From NCBI GenBank assembly GCA_963784615.1, contig CAWASG010000002.1:496001-560000 (forward strand): 64,000 nucleotides of DNA, read 5' to 3'. Source of the DNA: UBA11403 sp963784615. Lineage in GTDB: Bacteria; Pseudomonadota; Gammaproteobacteria; Legionellales; Legionellaceae. Each line of letters starts with the position of its first letter. The first letter of the stretch is position 1. Below, in pieces: positions 59,421 to 64,000 of the stretch. The position numbers and the translations under genes were made by a program. The notes beneath the pieces were generated by a model, which searched no databases, was not told where the DNA came from, and saw only the letters and a list, made by a program, of their open reading frames with translations.

Positions 59421-61817
59421 ATGGCCGTTACGACGCATACGATTAATTATAATGAACTGAGCATGAAGCACTTGGATCAAGTGGGTGGGAAAAATGCATC
59501 GCTGGGTGAAATGATCAGTCATTTATCAACTATGGGGGTGTCTGTTCCTGGCGGTTTTGCTACAACGGCGGACTCCTTTCGTGAATTTTTAGCTCAAGCA
59601 GGGCTCGATAAGCAGATTTATGACTTGCTGAAATCGATTGATGTGGATGATGTTACCCATTTGGCGCAGGTCGGAAAACAAATTCGAGCGTTAATCGTTG
59701 CAACGCCTTTTTTGCCCGCATTTGAACAAGCCATTCATCAGGCTTACCGAAAGCTTCAAGCATCCATCGGTCATGATGATTTCACCGTTGCCGTTCGTTC
59801 TTCTGCAACAGCTGAAGATTTACCGGATGCATCGTTTGCGGGTCAACAAGAAACTTATTTAAATATCAAAGGCGAAGATAACGTTTTAAACGCGATTAAA
59901 GACGTTTTCGCTTCTTTATATAATGACCGTGCGATTGCTTATCGTGTCCACCATCATTTTGACCATCACGATGTTGCATTATCTGCCGGTATTCAACAGA
60001 TGATTCGCAGCGATAACGCTGCGAGCGGTGTGATGTTTACGATGGATACCGAGTCAGGGTTTGATCAAGTGGTGTTTATTACGTCATCCTATGGCCTTGG
60101 CGAAATGGTCGTTCAAGGTGCCGTGAATCCTGATGAGTTTTACGTCTATAAGCCTGCTATTAAAGCCGGTCATTCAGCTATTGTGCGAAAAACAGTGGGA
60201 ACAAAGGCCATCAAAATGATCTACAGCGATGGCGCTGATGATGGTCAGAAAGTCAAAACCGTGCCGGTTTCTCCTGCGGAACAACGCCAATTTTCATTAA
60301 CAAACGACGAAGCAGAAGAACTCGCTAAACAAGCGCTGGTGATTGAACAGCATTACGGTCGTCCAATGGATATTGAGTGGGCAAAAGACGGTGCTGAGGG
60401 TGCGCTATATATCGTCCAGGCGCGACCAGAAACGGTTAAAAGTCGATCCAGCAAACAAATTTTAGAGCGTTACAGCCTGCAAGGCAAAGGCGAGGTTCTT
60501 TGTGAGGGTCGAAGTATCGGTCAGCGTATTGGTCAGGGGCGGGTTCGTGTGATTCGTGATGTGACTGAAATGCACCGCGTTGAAGCGGGCGATGTGTTGG
60601 TTTCCGATATGACTGATCCAGATTGGGAACCGGTGATGAAGCGTGCTTCGGCCATTGTTACCAATCGGGGAGGGCGAACTTGTCATGCGGCGATCATTGC
60701 GCGTGAGTTAGGGATTCCTGCGGTTGTTGGTTGCGGGGATGCCACCAAGGTGCTTCGTGATGGTAGTGACGTCACAGTCAGTTGCGCTGAGGGTGATACG
60801 GGTCTGGTTTATGAGGGGATCATTCCTTTTGAGAGATTGCAATTGGACGTCGATACGATGCCGACTCTACCTGTTGACGTGATGCTCAATGTGGGGAATC
60901 CTGAGCGTGCATTCAGTTTTCAATCGGTTCCAAATGCGGGTGTTGGTCTGGCACGTCTGGAATTTCTGATTTCAAATACAATCGGAATTCATCCCAAAGC
61001 GTTGCTGAATTATGCAACGTTGACGGATCCTGAACTCAAACAAACCATCACTGAAAAGACGGCCGCTTATGCTTCGCCTGTTGAATTTTATATTGAGCGT
61101 TTGAAAGAAGGGATTGCAACGATTGCATGTGCATTTGATGGAAAGCCGGTGATTGTTAGATTATCTGATTTTAAATCCAATGAATATGCCAACTTGATTG
61201 GCGGACACTTGTATGAGCCTCATGAAGAAAACCCAATGCTTGGATTTAGAGGCGCTGCACGCTATGTGTCGCCTGAATTTTCAGACTGTTTTGCTCTGGA
61301 GTGCGAAGCGGTTAAGCGAGTTCGAGGCAGCATGGGATTAAAGAACGTTGAAGTGATGATCCCGTTCGTGAGAACAGTGAAAGAAGCGAGTCAAGTGATT
61401 GACTTACTCCGTCAACACGGCCTGGAGCGTGGGAAAGATGGTTTACGAATCATTATGATGTGTGAGTTGCCGACTAATGCATTGCTTGCTAAAGATTATC
61501 TTGAATATTTCGATGGCTTTTCCATTGGATCAAATGATCTCACGCAATTGACCCTCGGTTTGGATCGAGACTCAGGCTTGGTTTCTGCGCAATTTGATGA
61601 GCGTGATGCCGCGGTTAAAATGTTATTACAAATGGCGATACGTGCCTGTAAAGCAGCCAATAAATATATCGGTATTTGCGGTCAAGGCCCATCGGATCAT
61701 CCGGATTTGGCGCAATGGTTGATGTCTGAGAAAATCGACAGTATGTCGTTGAATCCTGACTCCGTATTAGACACAAGCCTCTTCCTGGCTAAATACCTTG
61801 CGGAAGCACCGCTATGA
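59421..61817 (+). CDS. ppsA: Phosphoenolpyruvate synthase
   Basis: 798 residues from ATG 59421, 5 bp after AAGGAG; ATG 59418 is also possible, while the frame open to 59331 runs over the terminator region. ATP-grasp domain (VGGKNASLGEMI, VRSSATAEDLPDASFAGQQE), phosphohistidine domain (TNRGGRTCHAAIIARELGIP with catalytic His) and PEP/pyruvate-binding barrel (GSNDLTQLTLGLDRDSG, GICGQGPSDH). It makes PEP from pyruvate for gluconeogenesis, expected in a bacterium living on amino acids. Its stop overlaps the next gene by 4 bp (ATGA). Confidence 0.96.
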   Translation: MAVTTHTINYNELSMKHLDQVGGKNASLGEMISHLSTMGVSVPGGFATTADSFREFLAQAGLDKQIYDLLKSIDVDDVTHLAQVGKQIRALIVATPFLPAFEQAIHQAYRKLQASIGHDDFTVAVRSSATAEDLPDASFAGQQETYLNIKGEDNVLNAIKDVFASLYNDRAIAYRVHHHFDHHDVALSAGIQQMIRSDNAASGVMFTMDTESGFDQVVFITSSYGLGEMVVQGAVNPDEFYVYKPAIKAGHSAIVRKTVGTKAIKMIYSDGADDGQKVKTVPVSPAEQRQFSLTNDEAEELAKQALVIEQHYGRPMDIEWAKDGAEGALYIVQARPETVKSRSSKQILERYSLQGKGEVLCEGRSIGQRIGQGRVRVIRDVTEMHRVEAGDVLVSDMTDPDWEPVMKRASAIVTNRGGRTCHAAIIARELGIPAVVGCGDATKVLRDGSDVTVSCAEGDTGLVYEGIIPFERLQLDVDTMPTLPVDVMLNVGNPERAFSFQSVPNAGVGLARLEFLISNTIGIHPKALLNYATLTDPELKQTITEKTAAYASPVEFYIERLKEGIATIACAFDGKPVIVRLSDFKSNEYANLIGGHLYEPHEENPMLGFRGAARYVSPEFSDCFALECEAVKRVRGSMGLKNVEVMIPFVRTVKEASQVIDLLRQHGLERGKDGLRIIMMCELPTNALLAKDYLEYFDGFSIGSNDLTQLTLGLDRDSGLVSAQFDERDAAVKMLLQMAIRACKAANKYIGICGQGPSDHPDLAQWLMSEKIDSMSLNPDSVLDTSLFLAKYLAEAPL

Positions 61818-63190
61818 CTCATGATGTCGACCCCGTTGCAACCGTTATTTTTTGGGTGACGTTGATTTTTTTATTCGGCGTCACTGGTCGCAATATTGCA
61901 TTAAGACTCAAGCAACCCGGCGTGCTCGGTGAGCTGTTGATGGGCGTTCTTCTGGGGAATATTTGTTATTATTTTGGTTTGCAGTTGGCAACTGTATTGA
62001 GAGAAGGTTCAGCCATATTTAATATCATGGCTGATATGTTGAAAGGCGAACCCTTGTCACTGGCAGTGACTCAATCGATCCATGATCCTCACTATGCCAA
62101 ACAAGTCCTCGCAGCCCTTGCGGGTCCTAATGGGAATAATTTGCTTAAAGTCGCCTATGTGGTTGATGTTTTTTCTCGCTACGGTGTTATTTTTTTATTG
62201 TTCTTGGTGGGCGTCGAAAGTTCAATCGCCGAAATCAAGCGCACGGGTCGGGAGTCAGTTCGGGTCGCTGTCATCGGTCTATTAGCGCCGATGATTCTCG
62301 GACTGCTTGTGATGTGTGTGCTCCTGCCGGAGTTGTCATTTAAATCAGATTTATTTATCGCTGCAACATTATCAGCAACCAGCATAGGCATTACCGCGCG
62401 GGCATTGGGCGAATTGCGGGTGTTGCATACGCGGGAGGCGAAAACGATTCTTGGTGCCGCCATGATGGATGATATTTTAGGTTTGATTATGCTGGCAGTG
62501 GTCAGTAGCTTGGTGATTAGCGGCACGATTGATTTGATGGAAGTGAGTCATATTATCATTTTTGCGGTATTATTTTTTTCACTATCATTGTTATTCGGTC
62601 CAGTTGTTTTAAAAAAACTGGCTGATTTCTTTAATTTTTTTGATCCCTGGGAAGAAAAACTATTCATTTCTTTTGTGTTTATGATGGGGTTGTCGTGGCT
62701 TGCGACTTTAGCCGGGCTTGCTACCATTATTGGCGCATTTTCAGCGGGCATTATTATTCATGATGGCTATTTTCGCAAAAGCAATCACGATCCGCGTAAT
62801 GCGCTTAGTATCCGCGAGTTACTCGCACCACTAGAAGCGATTCTGGTGCCTTTGTTTTTTATGTTAATTGGCATCCAGGTTAAATTGGAGGCATTTTTGA
62901 ATTGGCACGTGCTGGTTATCGCGTTGGCTTTGACGGTTGCAGCCATACTTGGAAAATTAGTCAGCGGCCTCGGTGGAGCACGAAAAGATGATCGTATGAT
63001 CATTGGAATAGGAATGTTGCCACGAGGTGAGGTCGGTTTGGTGTTTGCATCGATAGGGCGATCATTAGGCGTCATCACTGATGAATTATTTTCAGCGGTG
63101 ATTTTAATGGTGATATTAACAACACTTATTGCGCCGCCTTGGCTAAAAGCGCGCTACGCAAGGCATAACAGTCAAGAGATACTTCCGTAG
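61814..63190 (+). CDS. CPA2-type cation:proton antiporter
   Basis: 458 residues with about 12 hydrophobic segments. Features of the Na+/H+ exchanger (CPA2/Kef-like) fold: QPGVLGELLMGVLLGNI (about 35-51), SATSIGITARALGEL (discontinuous helix), AAMMDDILGLIML (two Asp of the ion site) and GMLPRGEVGLVFASIG. No TrkA-N domain at the C-terminus, so it is not a full Kef channel. Co-transcribed with ppsA; the reason is unclear. Confidence 0.88.
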   Translation: MTHDVDPVATVIFWVTLIFLFGVTGRNIALRLKQPGVLGELLMGVLLGNICYYFGLQLATVLREGSAIFNIMADMLKGEPLSLAVTQSIHDPHYAKQVLAALAGPNGNNLLKVAYVVDVFSRYGVIFLLFLVGVESSIAEIKRTGRESVRVAVIGLLAPMILGLLVMCVLLPELSFKSDLFIAATLSATSIGITARALGELRVLHTREAKTILGAAMMDDILGLIMLAVVSSLVISGTIDLMEVSHIIIFAVLFFSLSLLFGPVVLKKLADFFNFFDPWEEKLFISFVFMMGLSWLATLAGLATIIGAFSAGIIIHDGYFRKSNHDPRNALSIRELLAPLEAILVPLFFMLIGIQVKLEAFLNWHVLVIALALTVAAILGKLVSGLGGARKDDRMIIGIGMLPRGEVGLVFASIGRSLGVITDELFSAVILMVILTTLIAPPWLKARYARHNSQEILP

Positions 63191-63335
63191 CCATAAAGTT
63201 AAGGGAATTAATCGGAGTGGTTGGGTTGAGCGAGAGCGAAGCCCAACATGGATGGTTTTGTTGGGCTTCGGCTTACCAGCCTCAACCCAACCTACGTGCT
63301 AACCCACAGTTCTTAATTTAGTGCCATTAGGTTAA
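63190..63335. repeat. Palindromic repeat family 1, copy i
   Basis: AAGTTAAGGGAATTAATCGG, the GGTTGGGTTGAGCGAGAGCG core, and the variant right arm CGGCTTACCAGCCTCAACCC seen also at 1411. Right flank TTCTTAATTTAGTGCCATTA. Confidence 0.9.
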
Positions 63336-63349
63336 AAGGTGAGTCGAAT

Positions 63350-64000
63350 ATGAACATTGATATAACACCCGAAATGATTCAAACCGACATACAACGTGCA
63401 TTGGCAGAAGACATTGGCACCGGCGATGTTTCATCTTTATTAATCCCCGAAAATTGCTCCGCTCTCGCGGACGTAGTCTCAAGGGAACCCATGCTTGTTT
63501 GCGGGATCCCGTGGTTTAACGCGGTGATGTCAGCTGTTAATCCGCAGCTCGAAGTTTCCTGGCTTGTTAATGAAGGACAATGGCTCAACGAGCCTGAGCT
63601 GTTATGTCATATTAAGGGCCCGGCGCGTAGTCTACTGACCGCCGAAAGAACTGCACTTAATTTTTTACAAACCCTTTCCGCAACGGCGACGCAAGCCCAT
63701 CATTATCTAGAAGCATTAAAAGGCTTGCCCACGCGCTTGTTGGACACGCGAAAAACGATACCCGGTTTACGAAGGGCACAGAAATATGCCGTCTCCTGTG
63801 CCGGAGGGGTTAATCATCGTCTGGGATTATATGATGCCGTGTTAATTAAAGAGAATCACATTAAAGCTTGCGGCTCCATTCATTTGGCTATAGAACAAGC
63901 AAGACAGACCAATCCCTCTTTATTTGTGGAAGTTGAAGTTGAAACATTAGACGAGCTTCGCGAAGCACTGAATGCAGCACCTGACAGGATTTTATTGGAT
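63350..64000 (+). CDS. nadC: NadC, quinolinate phosphoribosyltransferase (partial, 3' end outside)
   Basis: 217 residues visible, starting MNIDITPEMIQTDIQRALAE. NadC hallmarks: EDIGTGDVSSLLIP, LLTAERTALNFLQTLSATAT, LLDTRKTIPGLRRAQKYAVS and GGVNHRLGLYDAVLIKENHI, with the catalytic Arg/Lys residues. It makes nicotinate mononucleotide from quinolinate and PRPP in de novo NAD synthesis. The start follows AAAAGGTGAG. The window ends in the barrel domain at EALNAAPDRILLD. Confidence 0.96.
   Translation, partial: MNIDITPEMIQTDIQRALAEDIGTGDVSSLLIPENCSALADVVSREPMLVCGIPWFNAVMSAVNPQLEVSWLVNEGQWLNEPELLCHIKGPARSLLTAERTALNFLQTLSATATQAHHYLEALKGLPTRLLDTRKTIPGLRRAQKYAVSCAGGVNHRLGLYDAVLIKENHIKACGSIHLAIEQARQTNPSLFVEVEVETLDELREALNAAPDRILLD

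Overview
The window looks like a chromosomal segment of a Legionellales gammaproteobacterium (Legionella/Coxiella/Aquicella-type). The strongest evidence is a Dot/Icm type IVB secretion gene cluster at 4986-6571: icmT, icmS, a small gene in the icmR position, and icmQ. Three large orphan genes look like candidate secreted effectors, and a GnnA-like gene sits beside lpxB, as in bacteria whose lipid A contains diaminoglucose. The remaining genes are ordinary gammaproteobacterial housekeeping genes. I saw no rRNA, tRNA or CRISPR array. Both window edges cut genes: uvrA at the left and nadC at the right.

Layout. 1-5000: 3' end of uvrA, a lemA/M48-protease pair, a fluoride channel with a DUF190 partner, an EVE-domain protein, 5-formyl-THF cyclo-ligase and a small acidic protein. 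5000-6600: icmT-icmS-(icmR-like)-icmQ. 7000-27200: an accessory zone. It holds a secreted Ig-like protein (7059-9404), three near-identical 3,084-bp Mu/Tn7-type transposons (10328-13411 inverted; 13982-17065; 19897-22980), an IS3-family element (23187-24805) and a frameshifted IS110-family element (about 25990-27200). The insertions have broken at least two genes. One is a kinase-like putative effector whose acidic C-terminal tail now lies 3 kb away on the far side of a transposon. The other is a secreted Ig-like/repeat protein hit twice. 27777-31508: a 1,243-codon candidate effector with an endonuclease/exonuclease/phosphatase-like domain.

31700-64000: mainly core genes. In order: terC-like, hemJ, a toxin-antitoxin pair, rubredoxin, an MFS transporter, bepA-like, the riboflavin operon ribD-ribE-ribBA-ribH running into pyrG-kdsA, a ybeY-corC-CpxR-like regulator operon, rnm-yciO-trpS-scpA-scpB-rluB, corA, an orphan antitoxin, rlmD-relA, gnnA-like/lpxB, an orphan 307-aa gene, ppsA, a cation/proton antiporter and nadC.

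Intergenic space is dominated by at least four families of short palindromic repeats. The main one carries the arm TAGGTTGGGTTGAGCGAGAG and occurs at about nine places. Junctions could be reconstructed by eye: all three large transposons have 5-bp target duplications and the IS3 element a 3-bp one. Several genes missed by simple ORF length cut-offs are listed: rubredoxin, the nadC start, the effector tail and a 10-codon ORF coupled to icmQ.
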